From: Nocardia nova SH22a
Lineage (GTDB): Bacteria > Actinomycetota > Actinomycetes > Mycobacteriales > Mycobacteriaceae
Assembly (NCBI RefSeq): GCF_000523235.1
Contig: NZ_CP006850.1
Coordinates: 4,712,001-4,776,000, forward strand
Length of the DNA: 64,000 nucleotides
Reading direction: 5' to 3'
The position numbers and the translations under genes were made by a program. How positions within the stretch are numbered: the first letter of the stretch is position 1; every line of letters begins with the position of its first letter. Below the pieces are notes generated by a model. It saw nothing but the letters and a program-made list of their open reading frames with translations, did not search any database and was not told where the DNA came from. Shown piece after piece: positions 16,227 to 24,962 of the stretch.

Positions 16227-16946
16227 TCAGATTCCGAAGTCCCGCAATGCCTTCAGGACCCGGTCGGCCCATTCCGGGCGGCAGATCAGCAGGTCCGGCA
16301 GATAGGGATCGGGACGGTTGTAGACCAGCGGTGAGCCGTCCAGGCGGGAGGTGTGCAGGCCAGCGGCGGCGGCCACCGCGACCGGGGCGCAGGAGTCCCA
16401 TTCGTACTGGCCGCCGGAATGGGCGTAGATATCTGCCTCACCGCGCACCACCGCCATGGCCTTGGCGCCCGCCGAACCCATGGGAATCGTCTCGGCGCCG
16501 AGCACGGCGGTGAGGTGGTGGACGCAGGCGGGCGGGCGGCTGCGGGACACGACGATCCGGGGCGGGCCGTCGTGGGCAGGCGGAAGTACCGGCGGGGTAC
16601 CGGTTTCCAGGACGAGTCCGGGTACCGGGAGTGCGACGGCGCCGACCTCGGCGCGGCCGTCGACGGCCAGGGCGACGTGCACGGCCCAGTCCGCGCGCGG
16701 GGGCTGGCCGTATTCGCGGGTGCCGTCGAGGGGGTCGACGATCCAGACCCGGCTGCGGGACAGGCGCACCGGATCGTCGGTGCTCTCCTCCGACAGCACC
16801 GCGTCGTCGGGGCGGAGTTCGGCCAGCCTTCTCAGCAGCAGATCGTCGGAGCGCCGGTCGCCGACCGCGCCGCCCTGGTCACGAATCTCGAGCAGGAGCT
16901 GCCCGGCTTCCCGGGCCAGCTCGGCCGCCACCGCGTGGTCGTCCAT
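16227..16946 (-). CDS. cysQ: 3'(2'),5'-bisphosphate nucleotidase CysQ
   Basis: A 239-residue Li-sensitive phosphatase of the inositol-monophosphatase superfamily that removes the 3' phosphate of PAP/PAPS in sulfur assimilation. All metal motifs are intact: LSEES (Glu pair), VDPLDGTREY, and YEWDSCAP. This contrasts with the degraded HisN-like paralogue at 11672. It stands alone between a lipoprotein gene and a 191-base spacer without genes. Confidence 0.92.
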   Translation of the reverse strand: MDDHAVAAELAREAGQLLLEIRDQGGAVGDRRSDDLLLRRLAELRPDDAVLSEESTDDPVRLSRSRVWIVDPLDGTREYGQPPRADWAVHVALAVDGRAEVGAVALPVPGLVLETGTPPVLPPAHDGPPRIVVSRSRPPACVHHLTAVLGAETIPMGSAGAKAMAVVRGEADIYAHSGGQYEWDSCAPVAVAAAAGLHTSRLDGSPLVYNRPDPYLPDLLICRPEWADRVLKALRDFGI

Positions 16947-17137
16947 CTTCGGTTCTCACTCTCCCGCCGACCGGTCGGCACCTACCGGCCGGACGCACCT
17001 CGCGCATCGGCCGATCCGGCCGACACTCGCATCGCCCCGCGTGTTCGGCGGGACCTCTGCAGTGTGCCAGTCGTGCCGGGCCCGGCGCCGTGCGCCCGCC
17101 GGTGTCGGGACGGGTCGGCGGGAGAGCCGGGAGACGA

Positions 17138-17656
17138 TCAGCAGGCCGGTGCGGTACCGCCCTGCAGTTTCAGCAGTGCGCAGAAGGTCGACGCGGAGAC
17201 CTTCCACCGACCGTTGTCCTGCACGGCCTGCCCGGCCTGATCCGGTAGCGCGGGGGCGCCGTTGATCAGCAGCGAGTAGGTGACATCGGCGTGGGTGGCA
17301 TCGACGGTGCTGACCTTCGACACCGTCGCGGAGGTGCCCTGCGCCTGCGGGTTGCTCGCCTGCGCGGCCAGCACGGGACCGAACACGTCGCCCTTCTCGA
17401 CCGCGGCGGCGCGCTGGTCGGCGGGCTGTTTGGCGTCGAAGAACTGCACGAACGCGTCGGTGACGGCCTTGGTGGTGGCCGGATCGGCGGCGGCCGCCGC
17501 GGCGCCCGATGTCGCGGCCGCGGACGTGGCTGCCGCCGCTGCCGAGGTCGTCGCGGTGTTGTCGGACTTGTCGTCACTACAGCCGGTGATCGCCGCGACC
17601 GCGATCACCGCGATGCCACACAGACCCGCCGCACTGCGAATCATCTTGTTCCGCAT
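17138..17656 (-). CDS. MTB12-like lipoprotein
   Basis: A 172-residue lipoprotein: signal peptide MRNKMIRSAAGLCGIAVIAV, lipobox ITGC with Cys 26, an Ala/Ser/Thr-rich tether (30-60), then a domain resembling the low-molecular-weight antigen MTB12 C-terminal fold, ending in DNGRWKVSASTFCALLKL. Two late Cys may form a disulfide. It starts 9 bases after the stop of the enoyl-CoA hydratase, so it is apparently the last gene of the acyl-CoA dehydrogenase operon. That is unexpected and might mean a surface role in substrate capture, or merely read-through. Confidence 0.85.
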   Translation of the reverse strand: MRNKMIRSAAGLCGIAVIAVAAITGCSDDKSDNTATTSAAAAATSAAATSGAAAAAADPATTKAVTDAFVQFFDAKQPADQRAAAVEKGDVFGPVLAAQASNPQAQGTSATVSKVSTVDATHADVTYSLLINGAPALPDQAGQAVQDNGRWKVSASTFCALLKLQGGTAPAC

Positions 17657-17665
17657 GTGAATTCC

Positions 17666-18454
17666 TCACTTCAGTTTCTGTTTCATCTCGTCCAGGTTCA
17701 CCAGGATCGGGTAACCGTTGACGCTGAGCGCATTGCCGTGCCCGGTCTGGTGCACGTCGAATACCGACTGGATGGCCGCGTAGAAGCCCTGCACGTCGAG
17801 AGTCTGATTGACCGCGCGTTTGGCCTGGCGCAGTCCGAACGGCGGCATCGCAGCGATCCGCTCGGCCAGCGCCCGGGTCCGGGTATCGAGTTCGTCGCGG
17901 GGCACGACGGAGTTGACCATGCCGATCTGCTCGGCCTCCTGTGCCGTCACCGGCCGGCCGGTGAACAGGATCTCCTTGGCCTTGCGCGGCCCCAATTCCC
18001 AGGTGTGCCCGTGGTATTCGACCCCGCCGATGCCCATCATCACCACCGGATCGGAGAACTGGGCGTCCTCGGCGGCGACGATCAGATCGCACGGCCAGCA
18101 CAGCAGCAGTCCCCCCGCGATGCATTTGCCCTGCACCGCCGCGATGGACGGTTTGGGGATGTTGCGCCAGCGCAGCGAGAATTCGAGATATTTCCTCGAC
18201 TCGATGGCGTAGATGCGTTCGAGAGTGATCTTCGACGGATCCGGCCACGACCGGTCCTTGAGATCGTGCCCGGAGGAGAAGTGTTTTCCGTTGGCGCGCA
18301 ACACGATCACCGAGACGTCGTCGTCGGCGCCCGCCCGCTGCCAGGCGGCGTCGAGTTCTTCGAGCAGTTCACCGTTCTGGGCGTTGGCGGCCTCGGGACG
18401 GTTCAGTGAGATGGTCGCGATCTTGTCGGCGACCTCGTATTCGATGTACGACAC
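17666..18454 (-). CDS. Enoyl-CoA hydratase/isomerase (crotonase family)
   Basis: A 262-residue crotonase-fold protein. The first oxyanion loop reads ANGKHFSSGHDLKDR and the second KCIAGGLLLCWPCDLIVAAEDAQF. The active-site loop has MGIGGVEYHGHTWELG, without the standard Glu pair of hydratases, so isomerase or another crotonase chemistry is possible. The GTG start (18454) has GAGGAG 7-8 bases upstream. It is third in the minus-strand operon after the dehydrogenase pair (10-base gap). Confidence 0.9.
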   Translation of the reverse strand: MSYIEYEVADKIATISLNRPEAANAQNGELLEELDAAWQRAGADDDVSVIVLRANGKHFSSGHDLKDRSWPDPSKITLERIYAIESRKYLEFSLRWRNIPKPSIAAVQGKCIAGGLLLCWPCDLIVAAEDAQFSDPVVMMGIGGVEYHGHTWELGPRKAKEILFTGRPVTAQEAEQIGMVNSVVPRDELDTRTRALAERIAAMPPFGLRQAKRAVNQTLDVQGFYAAIQSVFDVHQTGHGNALSVNGYPILVNLDEMKQKLK

Positions 18455-18464
18455 GGTCGGCTCC

Positions 18465-19643
18465 TCAGCCTCGGGGCAGGCCGAGCACGCGCTCGGCGAT
18501 GATGTTGCGCTGGATCTCGGATGTGCCACCGGCGATGGTCCCGGCGAAACTGCGGGCGTAGCGCTCGAACCAGCTGGCGCCGAACGCATCCAGATTCAGC
18601 GGATTGAACGGCGAGGTCCGCGCGGGATGGGCCAGCCCGGCGGCCCCCTGTGCGCGCAGGGCGTGCCCGGAGGCCGCCTGCACGGCCTCCGATCCGAACA
18701 CCTTCAACACCGACAGCGCCGCCACATCCTGTTCCCCGCGCGCCGCGCGGGCCAGGGCCGCCGAGCCCATCAAACGCAGGGCGTAGCTGTCCATGATCAA
18801 GGTGGCGTAGTGATCGCGATCCAGCACCGTTTCCGGCGTGAAATCGGCGACCAGTTCCTCCAGCCGATCGGCGAACGACAGCCACAGCAGGGTGCGTTCG
18901 TGCCCGAGCGAGCCGTTCGCGACACCCCATCCGCCGTGCAGCGGACCCACCAGGTTCTCGGCCGGAACGCGCACGCCCTCGAAGAACACCTCGTTGAAGT
19001 CCATATCGTGCGGACCGCAGATCGACGCGAACGGTCGCCGGGTGACGCCGGGGCTGTCGGTCGGGATCAGCAGCACGCTGATGCCCTTGTGTTTGGGCGC
19101 GTCGGGATCGGTGCGCACGAAGGTCAGCAGCACATCGGCGTCGTGGGCGCCCGACGTCCACACCTTCTGGCCGTCGACGACGAATTCGTCCCCGTCGCGC
19201 ACCGCCCGGGTGCGCAGACCGGCGAGATCCGATCCGGCGCCGGGTTCGCTCATACCGAGCGCGGCAGAGATCTCCGCGCGCAGAATCCTTCTCGCCCAAC
19301 GGGTTTTCTGTTCCTCGGTGCCGAAGGACAACAGCGAGGCCGCGACGATACCCACACCCTGCGGATTGAAGCTGTGATAAATACGCCGGTCCGACAATTC
19401 CTGCAGATGGACATATTGCTGCAGAATGCTCGCATTCCGGCCGCCGAATTCGGGCGGATTTCCCGGCAGCAGCCAGCCGTGGTCGAATTGCAGCCGCTGC
19501 CATTCCCGGGCCCATTCCGGCACATCGGCACTGGAATGCGAACGATCGCGGCTCGCGGTCGGCGCTTCGGGCAGATTCTGGTCCAGGAATGCCACGAACG
19601 CGGCCCGGAATTCCTCGACGTCGTCGTCAAATGTCAGTTGCAC
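18465..19643 (-). CDS. Acyl-CoA dehydrogenase, FAD-loop subunit of a pair
   Basis: A 392-residue acyl-CoA dehydrogenase: GMSEPGAGSDLAGL loop, VVDGQKVWTSGA, and the C-terminal AGGTSEIQRNIIAERVLGL. The start overlaps the end of the upstream shorter dehydrogenase (19627) by 17 bases, as expected for co-translated alpha2beta2 partners. The operator at 20667 lies upstream of the operon. The substrate is probably a bulky acyl-CoA, inferred from the pair arrangement. Confidence 0.93.
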   Translation of the reverse strand: MQLTFDDDVEEFRAAFVAFLDQNLPEAPTASRDRSHSSADVPEWAREWQRLQFDHGWLLPGNPPEFGGRNASILQQYVHLQELSDRRIYHSFNPQGVGIVAASLLSFGTEEQKTRWARRILRAEISAALGMSEPGAGSDLAGLRTRAVRDGDEFVVDGQKVWTSGAHDADVLLTFVRTDPDAPKHKGISVLLIPTDSPGVTRRPFASICGPHDMDFNEVFFEGVRVPAENLVGPLHGGWGVANGSLGHERTLLWLSFADRLEELVADFTPETVLDRDHYATLIMDSYALRLMGSAALARAARGEQDVAALSVLKVFGSEAVQAASGHALRAQGAAGLAHPARTSPFNPLNLDAFGASWFERYARSFAGTIAGGTSEIQRNIIAERVLGLPRG

Positions 19644-20625
19644 GGCACTCCTCGGCGATCAGCGCCCGGTGTTCGGCCGCGCCGCCGAGCATCAGCTCGG
19701 CGGCCTGGGCCCGCTTGAGCGCGAACTGCAGGTCGTTCTCCCAGGTGAAACCCATGGCGCCGAACAGCTGTAAACCGTTGCGGAACACCACGTTCTGACA
19801 TTCGCCCGCACCCGCCTTGGCCATCGACGCGGCCAGGCGCCGCCGCGGATCGTCCTCGGCGATGGTCAGCGCCGCGAAATAGGCCAGCGCCCGGGCCCGT
19901 TCGATGGCCACGTGCATATCGGCGGCCTTGTGCTTGACCGCCTGCAACGACCCGATCGGCACACCGAACTGCTGCCGGTTGCACACATGCTCGAGGGCCA
20001 GATCCAGGATCCGCTGGCAGGCGCCGACCATCGTGACAGCCATTGCGGTGGTGGCGAATTGGCGCGCGCGGCGCACGTCGACCGTGGTCCGCCGGTCGTG
20101 CGCGGCACGCACGCCGTCGAAACGGACCTCCGCGACGTGCAGCACCGGATCGAAAATCGCGGTGCGCCGGGCCTGGACCTCGGTCGCGGGTATCACGAAC
20201 ACCCCCGCGCCGGTCACGACCGCGAACTGCTCGGCGCGATCACCGTCGAGGACGTGGTGGGCGGTGCCACTGAGCACCCACCCGTCGGCGTCGAGAACCG
20301 CGTCCACGCCGTCGAACACCGCGGTCGCGGCGCGGGCAGGATCGGTGAATTCCGGTGCCAGCGGCGCGAATTGCGTCATCGTCGCCAGATACGGAGTGGG
20401 GTCGGTGGCCCGGCCCAGCTCCTCGAGGACTATCGCCAGCTCCACCGCGGAGGTCTCACCCGTCAGCTCGGTCCAGCCGAGCTCGATGTAATTGCGCCAC
20501 AACGGCATCGGATCGCCGTCCTTGTCGGCGATCTCCCGGATCAGGGTCGCGGGGCAGCGTTTGCCGACCGCCTCGCGCACGGTATCGCGCCACAGTCGTT
20601 GTTCGGAGTCGAACTCCAAAAGCAT
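19627..20625 (-). CDS. Acyl-CoA dehydrogenase-like, catalytic-base subunit of a pair
   Basis: A 332-residue shorter dehydrogenase, first gene of its operon. The C-terminal domain has RQQFGVPIGSLQAVKHKAADM and FGAMGFTWENDLQFALKRA, the GFTWE motif typical of the partner that holds the catalytic acid. The middle domain is reduced. The ATG at 20625 lies 42 bases from the perfect operator. It is divergent from the tetR gene 179 bases away. Confidence 0.92.
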   Translation of the reverse strand: MLLEFDSEQRLWRDTVREAVGKRCPATLIREIADKDGDPMPLWRNYIELGWTELTGETSAVELAIVLEELGRATDPTPYLATMTQFAPLAPEFTDPARAATAVFDGVDAVLDADGWVLSGTAHHVLDGDRAEQFAVVTGAGVFVIPATEVQARRTAIFDPVLHVAEVRFDGVRAAHDRRTTVDVRRARQFATTAMAVTMVGACQRILDLALEHVCNRQQFGVPIGSLQAVKHKAADMHVAIERARALAYFAALTIAEDDPRRRLAASMAKAGAGECQNVVFRNGLQLFGAMGFTWENDLQFALKRAQAAELMLGGAAEHRALIAEECRATDI

Positions 20626-20666
20626 CCCGGACCGCCTCTCTGGCCGCTAGACTGCCTACTATTCGG

Positions 20667-20681
20667 GAGAATAGCATTCTC
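20667..20681. promoter_or_regulatory. Perfect TetR-type operator GAGAATAGCATTCTC
   Basis: A perfect 6-3-6 palindrome in the tetR/acyl-CoA dehydrogenase divergent region, 42 bases upstream of the dehydrogenase ATG. It is flanked by G and C, making a 17-base palindrome like the one at 4853. Confidence 0.78.
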
Positions 20682-20739
20682 CACAACAGAAAGTAACAGT
20701 CTCTTGTTTTGTACCTGGACACGCGACCTCACTGCCCGG

Positions 20740-20754
20740 GAACATGACATTCTC
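20740..20754. promoter_or_regulatory. Second, weaker operator near tetR
   Basis: GAACATGACATTCTC keeps one perfect half (ATTCTC) and a changed left half. It lies 50 bases upstream of the tetR start, placed for autorepression. Just beside it, GTGCATTCATGTTCTGCAC (20762-20780) is another inverted repeat whose centre again contains ATTC and GTTC half-site fragments. Confidence 0.5.
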
Positions 20755-20804
20755 CGGTACAGTGCATTCATGTTCTGCACACATAACCAAGGACCGAGTC
20801 GACA

Positions 20805-21458
20805 GTGAGCAGCCCGAGCGAAGAGCCCGCCTGGAAGCAACGCGCCGTCGAGCGCTCGATCCGGACCGCGAAACTGCGTGCCGAGCAGCGAGTGCAGCGC
20901 TTCCTCGACGCGGCCCAGGCCATCATCACCGAAAAGGGCACCACCGACTTCACCGTGCAGGAAGTGGTGGACCGCTCCAAACAGTCCCTGCGCAGCTTCT
21001 ACCTGCAGTTCGACGGTAAACACGAACTGCTGCTGGCCCTGTTCGAGGACGCCCTCGCGCGGACCGCGGAGCAGTTGCGCGCCGCCGCCGACGGCCAGGA
21101 CGATCCACTGGATCAGCTGCGCGTCACCATCGAGTTGCTGTTCGAACTCAGCCGCCCCGACCCCACCGCGCAGCGGCCGCTGTTCACCGATTTCGCACCG
21201 CAACTGCTCGTCTCGCATCCGGCGCAGGTCAAGATCGCCCACGCCCCACTGCTCGGCCTGATCACCGATCTGATGGAGAAGGCCAAGGACCAAGGGCGGA
21301 TGCGCAAGGAGCTCAACACCCGCCGGACCGCGGCGATGGTCATGCAGACCGTGATGTTCACCGCACAATCCACCGGCGCGACCGATGAGGAGACCGCACA
21401 CCCCATCACCGCCGAAGAGGTCTGGAACTTCTGCGCGCACGGCTTCGCACAAGAGTGA
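20805..21458 (+). CDS. TetR-family regulator, predicted master of the catabolic regulon
   Basis: A 217-residue TetR regulator. The N-terminal DNA-binding domain (about 30-78) contains FLDAAQAIITEKGTTDFTVQ and the recognition segment VVDRSKQSLRSFYLQFDGKHELL, with a helical ligand domain after it. The GTG at 20805 is used. Three matches to GAGAAT-N3-ATTCTC surround the gene (20667, 20740 and 21457, the last overlapping its own stop codon), so autoregulation and control of both neighbours is likely. A CoA thioester from the pathway is a plausible inducer, by analogy to KstR/KstR2. The known KstR and KstR2 motifs differ from this palindrome. Confidence 0.92.
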   Translation: MSSPSEEPAWKQRAVERSIRTAKLRAEQRVQRFLDAAQAIITEKGTTDFTVQEVVDRSKQSLRSFYLQFDGKHELLLALFEDALARTAEQLRAAADGQDDPLDQLRVTIELLFELSRPDPTAQRPLFTDFAPQLLVSHPAQVKIAHAPLLGLITDLMEKAKDQGRMRKELNTRRTAAMVMQTVMFTAQSTGATDEETAHPITAEEVWNFCAHGFAQE

Positions 21459-21471
21459 GAATTTCATTCTC
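21457..21471. promoter_or_regulatory. Perfect TetR-type operator GAGAATTTCATTCTC
   Basis: A perfect palindrome beginning within the tetR stop codon and ending 31 bases before the thioesterase ATG. It suggests a separate regulated promoter for the thioesterase and DapB-like pair. Flanking T and A extend it to 17 bases. Confidence 0.78.
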
Positions 21472-21502
21472 ATAGCAGAGAAGGTCGCTTACACTCGGTC
21501 TC

Positions 21503-22315
21503 ATGCCCGATCTGTGGAGCGACCTTCTCGCCTGTCTGGACCTGCATCCGCTTCCGGCCGCCGACGACCGCGACACCGCGGTGTTCTCCGGCCCCAACCA
21601 GAGCCTGGGGTACTACCGGGTCTTCGGTGGCCAATTACTGGGCCAGTTCGTGCGCACCGCACAGCTCGCCTGTCCGGATAAAGCAGTCAAATCGATCCAT
21701 GCCCTGTTCCCACGGGAGGGAAAGCCGGACGAGGAGATTCGCTACCGGGTGCAGATCCAGCATCAGGGCCGCACCTTCGCCACGGCCACCGTGCTCGCCG
21801 AACAGGATTCCGGGGTCGTGGCCACCGCGTCGGTGTCCCTGCACGCCCCCGACGAAGGCCCCGAACAGCAGGCCACGGCCGAGATCGGACCGCTGCTGTC
21901 GGCCGAGCACAAGGCGGGCTTCGACATCATCCCGTGGGAGACTCGCTCCGCTGTCGATCTCGACGACACCGCCTCGGCCCCACCGGAATTCGAGATGTGG
22001 ATGCGCACCCCGGCCGCCGAACCCGCGCTCGCCCCGGCGCTGACGGCCTACGCCACCGATCTCACCCTCATCGGCACCGCGCTGCGCCCGCTCGAGGGTG
22101 TGTGCCAACGCGGCAACGGCACCGCCTTCCGCTCCGCGGTCACCAGTCACACGGTGTGGTTCCATCGCCCGTTCCGCACCGACGACTGGCTGCTGCTGCG
22201 CCAGGACAGCCCGGTGATGGCGCAGGGGCGCTGCTTCGGGCGCGGTGACGTCTTCACCGAGAGCGGCGAACTGGTCGCCTCCTTCGCCCAGGAAGCGATG
22301 GTGCGATTCCCGTGA
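21503..22315 (+). CDS. Acyl-CoA thioesterase II (TesB-like double hotdog)
   Basis: A 270-residue TesB-type thioesterase. The first hotdog holds FGGQLLGQFVRTAQLACPDKAVKSIHALF, and the second holds RSAVTSHTVWFHRPFRTDDWLLL and the late GRCFGRGDVFTESGELVASFAQEAM, all characteristic. It hydrolyses acyl-CoA to free acid, often to release CoA from dead-end intermediates. It overlaps the next gene by 4 bases (GTGA). Confidence 0.93.
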   Translation: MPDLWSDLLACLDLHPLPAADDRDTAVFSGPNQSLGYYRVFGGQLLGQFVRTAQLACPDKAVKSIHALFPREGKPDEEIRYRVQIQHQGRTFATATVLAEQDSGVVATASVSLHAPDEGPEQQATAEIGPLLSAEHKAGFDIIPWETRSAVDLDDTASAPPEFEMWMRTPAAEPALAPALTAYATDLTLIGTALRPLEGVCQRGNGTAFRSAVTSHTVWFHRPFRTDDWLLLRQDSPVMAQGRCFGRGDVFTESGELVASFAQEAMVRFP

Positions 22316-23355
22316 GCCCGGATACGGCGCCATCCGATCCCGTTCTTCGTGTCGCGCAGTGGGCGACCGGGAATATCGGCAGCCGTGCGCTGCGGGCGGT
22401 GATCGCCCATCCCGGTATGGAACTGGCCGGGCTCTACGTGCACGGTCCCGGTAAGGCCGGAACCGATGCGGGGGCGCTGTGCGGCGTCGCGGATACCGGT
22501 GTGGCGGCGACGAATTCGATCGACGACATCCTCGCCGCACGGCCCGACTGCGTGCTGTACATGCCGCAGGTGTTCGACGCCGGGGAGATCTGCCGCCTGC
22601 TGGAATCCGGTGTGAACATCGTGACCACCTGCGGTCGGGTGCATCATCCCGCGAGTATGGATGCGGCACTGCGGGATCGGATCGAATCCGCGTGCCGGGC
22701 GGGTGGCACGTCGATCCACGCGACGGGGTCGAGTCCGGGATTCATCACCGAGGCGATCCCGCTGGCGCTGGCCTCGATCCAGCGGCGGCTCGACGGGCTG
22801 CTCATCGAGGAGTTCGCCGATCTCTCCCAGCGGGATTCGCCCGCGATGTTGTTCGAGGTCATGGGATTCGGGCAACCGGCGACCGCCTTCGACCAGGGCC
22901 GCGCCGACTATGTGGGCGGCAGTTTCGCACCGTCGTTGCTGTTGCTCGCCGACACACTCGGCCTCGAGGCGGGCGAGGTGCGCACCCACGGCGAGTATGC
23001 GACGACACCCGCCGATGTCGGGATCGCGGCGGGTACGTTGTCCGCGGGAACTGTTGCCGCGCAACGTATCACCGTGTCGGTGGGGCCGATTCTCACCTTC
23101 CGCGCCACCTGGTATTGCGCCAAGGTCCTCGATGCGGACTGGGATCTGCGCGACACCGGCTGGCACATCGACATCGCCGGAGACGCCCCGCTCGACGTCG
23201 ATCTGCGCTTCCCCTTCGCCCTGGACCGCATGAGCGAGATGTCGCCGGGCTACACCGCCAATCGCGCCGTCAACGCGGTCCCGGCCGTGTGCCGGGCCGA
23301 GCCGGGAATCCGCACCACGCTCGACCTGCCGCATCTCATCTCGGCACTCGTGTAG
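22312..23355 (+). CDS. DapB-like NAD(P)-dependent oxidoreductase
   Basis: A 347-residue protein of the actinobacterial dihydrodipicolinate-reductase-like family. It has the N-terminal Rossmann motif QWATGNIGSRALRAV, HPGMELAGLYVHG, DCVLYMPQ, a central HATGSSPGFITEAIPLAL and a Tyr/Trp-rich end. True DapB is about 245-270 residues, so this longer group is a distinct family, related to 2,4-diaminopentanoate dehydrogenase. The natural substrate is unknown; in this operon it probably reduces a keto or imino intermediate. GTG start within the thioesterase stop. Confidence 0.85.
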   Translation: MSPDTAPSDPVLRVAQWATGNIGSRALRAVIAHPGMELAGLYVHGPGKAGTDAGALCGVADTGVAATNSIDDILAARPDCVLYMPQVFDAGEICRLLESGVNIVTTCGRVHHPASMDAALRDRIESACRAGGTSIHATGSSPGFITEAIPLALASIQRRLDGLLIEEFADLSQRDSPAMLFEVMGFGQPATAFDQGRADYVGGSFAPSLLLLADTLGLEAGEVRTHGEYATTPADVGIAAGTLSAGTVAAQRITVSVGPILTFRATWYCAKVLDADWDLRDTGWHIDIAGDAPLDVDLRFPFALDRMSEMSPGYTANRAVNAVPAVCRAEPGIRTTLDLPHLISALV

Positions 23356-23831
23356 GCCGCGTCTGACACGGAATACGCTGGTGGCGAATCGGTTTCGACA
23401 CAACCGGCCCTGCACCGCTGTCGGCAGGACCGGAGACCTGGCCTCTGACCGCTTCCTGGCCGTCTTCGAACCCCGGTTGCCGGTCGTGGGCGCGCACGAC
23501 GGCGCGTCGTGCCGTGCGCGCGTATGGCGAGGCCTCGTTCCGTGCGGGCGCCGCGGGCATCGTGCCGAGCGCGTGCGGCGAGAGCGTCGGTCGGTTGGGC
23601 CCGCGACGCGGTGCCGACCTTCGCGCTGAGCGCGGCGGGAGCGTCATGCCGAGCATGTGCGCGGCGAGAGCATCCGTGCCGAACGCGTCCGCGGTAGTTG
23701 GAGCCGTCGCGGGTGCTTGCAAGGTGCCTCGGCGCGGTCACCGACCGCTGCCGGGGCATGCGCCGCGAACTCGATCGAGGGGTAGTTCCAGCGCAATACT
23801 TCCCGCCCAGCGGAACTCCTCCACAGCTACA
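23356..23831. other. Spacer with degenerate direct repeats and hairpin
   Basis: A 476-base stretch without a convincing gene. It holds a hairpin CACGACG-GCG-CGTCGTG (23495-23511) and imperfect direct repeats around the core GTGCCGAGCGCGTG (copies near 23558-23588, 23640-23674 and 23671-23695). Both strands are open for 80-120 codons because of high GC, but no ribosome site or known domain is seen. Confidence 0.55.
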
Positions 23832-23845
23832 TAGAACGTGTTCTA
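23832..23845. promoter_or_regulatory. KstR-type box TAGAACGTGTTCTA
   Basis: A perfect 14-base palindrome that fits the published KstR consensus TnnAACnnGTTnnA at every fixed position. It ends 62 bases before the GTG of the SDR at 23908. KstR represses cholesterol-catabolic genes in mycobacteria and Rhodococcus. This box differs from the GAGAAT operator, so the SDR is predicted to answer to a different regulator. Confidence 0.6.
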
Positions 23846-23907
23846 GAATCCTGGTCGCGCCCGGACACCGCCGAGGACGTCCGCACAGGGCGGGAAGGAG
23901 ATCATCC

Positions 23908-24726
23908 GTGCAGGTTGCGGGAAAAGTATTCGTCGTGACGGGGGCCGGTAACGGCATCGGGCGATGTGTGGCCGTCGAACTCGTGCGACGCGGGGCGACC
24001 GTCGCCGGGGCCGACCTGAACACCGAAGCGCTCGCTGCCACCGCGGAGCTGGTCTCCGACCGGACGCGGTTCTCCGCGCACCGCCTCGATATCGGGGATC
24101 GCGATGCGGTGCGGGCCTTTCCGGACACGGTGATCGCCGCGCACGGGCACGTGGACGGAGTGTTCAACATCGCCGGAGTCGCCCAACCGGCGCAGACCGT
24201 GGCCGAACTCGACGACGACCGGATCGACACCCTGATGCGGGTGAACTTCCTCGGTGCGGTGTGGATGTGCCGCGCCTTCCTCCCCCACCTGTCGCAGCGC
24301 CCCGAGGCCGCGATCATGAACACCTCGAGTATGTCGGCGATCGCCCCGGTACCGGGCTCGGCAGTTTACGGCGCGTCGAAGGCCGCCCTCGCCGTGTTCG
24401 GCTACGGCCTGGCCCAGGATCTCGGCGGCGGCCGCTCGAACATCACCGTGACCACCGCGATTCCCGGAACGGTGTGGACCGACCTCGTCCGCGCGACCGC
24501 GAAGGAACTGGGCGCCCCCGAAGCCGCGGCACGGGCGGTCGCCGCGAAGCCTGAGCGGGTGGCACATCGAATGATCGAGGCCACTATGCGCGGCCGCACC
24601 CGAGTGGTGATCGGCAAGGACGCCCACATCTACAACTTCGCCCGCCGCCTCAGCTCCCGCCTGAACGCCCGTCTCGCCTACTTGCAGGTCGGCAAGATCT
24701 TCTATGCGCGACGGGGCGGCCACTGA
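23908..24726 (+). CDS. SDR-family oxidoreductase
   Basis: A 272-residue classical SDR: VTGAGNGIG near residue 10, FNIAGVAQPA in the NAG position, NTSSMSAIAPVPGSAVYGASK with Ser, Tyr and Lys, and an unusual basic C-terminus (FARRLSSRLNARLAYLQVGK) of the kind seen in membrane-associated SDRs. The GTG at 23908 is chosen for AAGGAG 7 bases before it. The KstR-type box upstream suggests a role in sterol or related metabolism. Confidence 0.9.
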   Translation: MQVAGKVFVVTGAGNGIGRCVAVELVRRGATVAGADLNTEALAATAELVSDRTRFSAHRLDIGDRDAVRAFPDTVIAAHGHVDGVFNIAGVAQPAQTVAELDDDRIDTLMRVNFLGAVWMCRAFLPHLSQRPEAAIMNTSSMSAIAPVPGSAVYGASKAALAVFGYGLAQDLGGGRSNITVTTAIPGTVWTDLVRATAKELGAPEAAARAVAAKPERVAHRMIEATMRGRTRVVIGKDAHIYNFARRLSSRLNARLAYLQVGKIFYARRGGH

Positions 24727-24962
24727 CCGACCGGGCCACTGCGCCCCGCAACGGATCCACGCTGAAGGACTCGGGTCCGGTCGAGTTCTCCCGACCGGGG
24801 TACGAGCGCTCGGTCGAGCGCGGATCGGACGGCTGCCTCCGGTCCGGGCGACGGCTCGCGGCGCAGGTGGATCAGGTCGAGCACATCTGACGGTGCATCT
24901 CCGGTCCTGCGCCGACACCCGGGCAGCGTGGTCCAGGTGTCCGGCAGCCGGGGCGGGCTGTG

